Shown in pieces: positions 37,779 to 38,182 of a DNA stretch of 38,182 nucleotides (its first letter is position 1; each line of letters begins with the position of its first letter). The translations under genes and the position numbers were made by a program. The notes under the pieces were generated by a model. The model was given only the letters and a program-made list of their open reading frames with translations, had not been told where the DNA came from and ran no database searches. This DNA is from Deltaproteobacteria bacterium (lineage in GTDB: Bacteria; Desulfobacterota; Desulfuromonadia; Geobacterales; Geobacteraceae), in NCBI GenBank assembly GCA_021848385.1, contig JAJZUQ010000027.1, positions 1 through 38,182 of the forward strand. Reading direction: 5' to 3'.

Positions 37779-38182
<404 letters not shown>

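Overview
The window looks like chromosomal DNA from a Geobacter-type bacterium (Geobacteraceae/Desulfuromonadales). The basis is gene content and order: acnB, aspS, a monomeric NADP-isocitrate dehydrogenase, malate dehydrogenase and a four-subunit 2-oxoglutarate:ferredoxin oxidoreductase lie together, in moderately GC-rich DNA with many Fe-S proteins. The family assignment is inference from remembered gene order, not a database search.

Layout. 1-574: 3' part of a membrane protein gene. 879-12578: central-metabolism block on the + strand: acnB, aspS plus a LysM lipoprotein, icd-mdh, then korD-korA-korB-korC, separated by clear terminators. 12776-19387: a co-directional run of a site-2 protease, trpS, scpA, scpB, a Memo-like protein and a large DHH-CBS-tRNA nucleotidyltransferase fusion. 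19658-20050: a small exported protein. 20124-21916 (-): bioB-bioD. 22039-24603 (-): an unrecognised 854-residue coiled-coil protein with matching end domains. 24914-26599: ettA-type ABC-F ATPase. 26623-27945: an intact IS4-family insertion sequence lying between ettA and an arsR-type gene. 28351-31110: an rRNA methyltransferase, a K+-channel-like protein and a GIY-YIG protein. 31086-33897 (-): bioF-bioH-bioC. 34075-35220 (-): membrane metallophosphoesterase. 35317-37364: a PPP-family phosphatase and a cysteine-rich 4Fe-4S protein. 37421-38182 (-): end of an rRNA operon (23S 3' end, 5S, terminator).

How it works together. The first block encodes citrate to isocitrate (AcnB), isocitrate to 2-oxoglutarate (Icd), 2-oxoglutarate to succinyl-CoA with ferredoxin (Kor) and malate to oxaloacetate (Mdh). 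The acnB and icd promoters carry the same GTATAC-N-GTATAC inverted repeat over or next to the -10 region, suggesting one repressor acts on both. The two separated biotin clusters (bioB-bioD and bioF-bioH-bioC) carry almost identical candidate BirA operators, CCGTCAAC[T/C]-N14-GGTTAACAA, with the -35 hexamer inside the operator, so they are probably one regulon. bioA is not in the window.

Less expected items: the coiled-coil protein with duplicated CT-x-FLC end domains and an exact 70-residue internal repeat; an IS whose transposase ribosome-binding site is buried in a 14-bp hairpin and which has no visible target duplication; and an AspRS with the His/Gly pair of tRNA-Asn-recognising enzymes. 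No CRISPR array, tRNA gene, prophage or defence island was seen.
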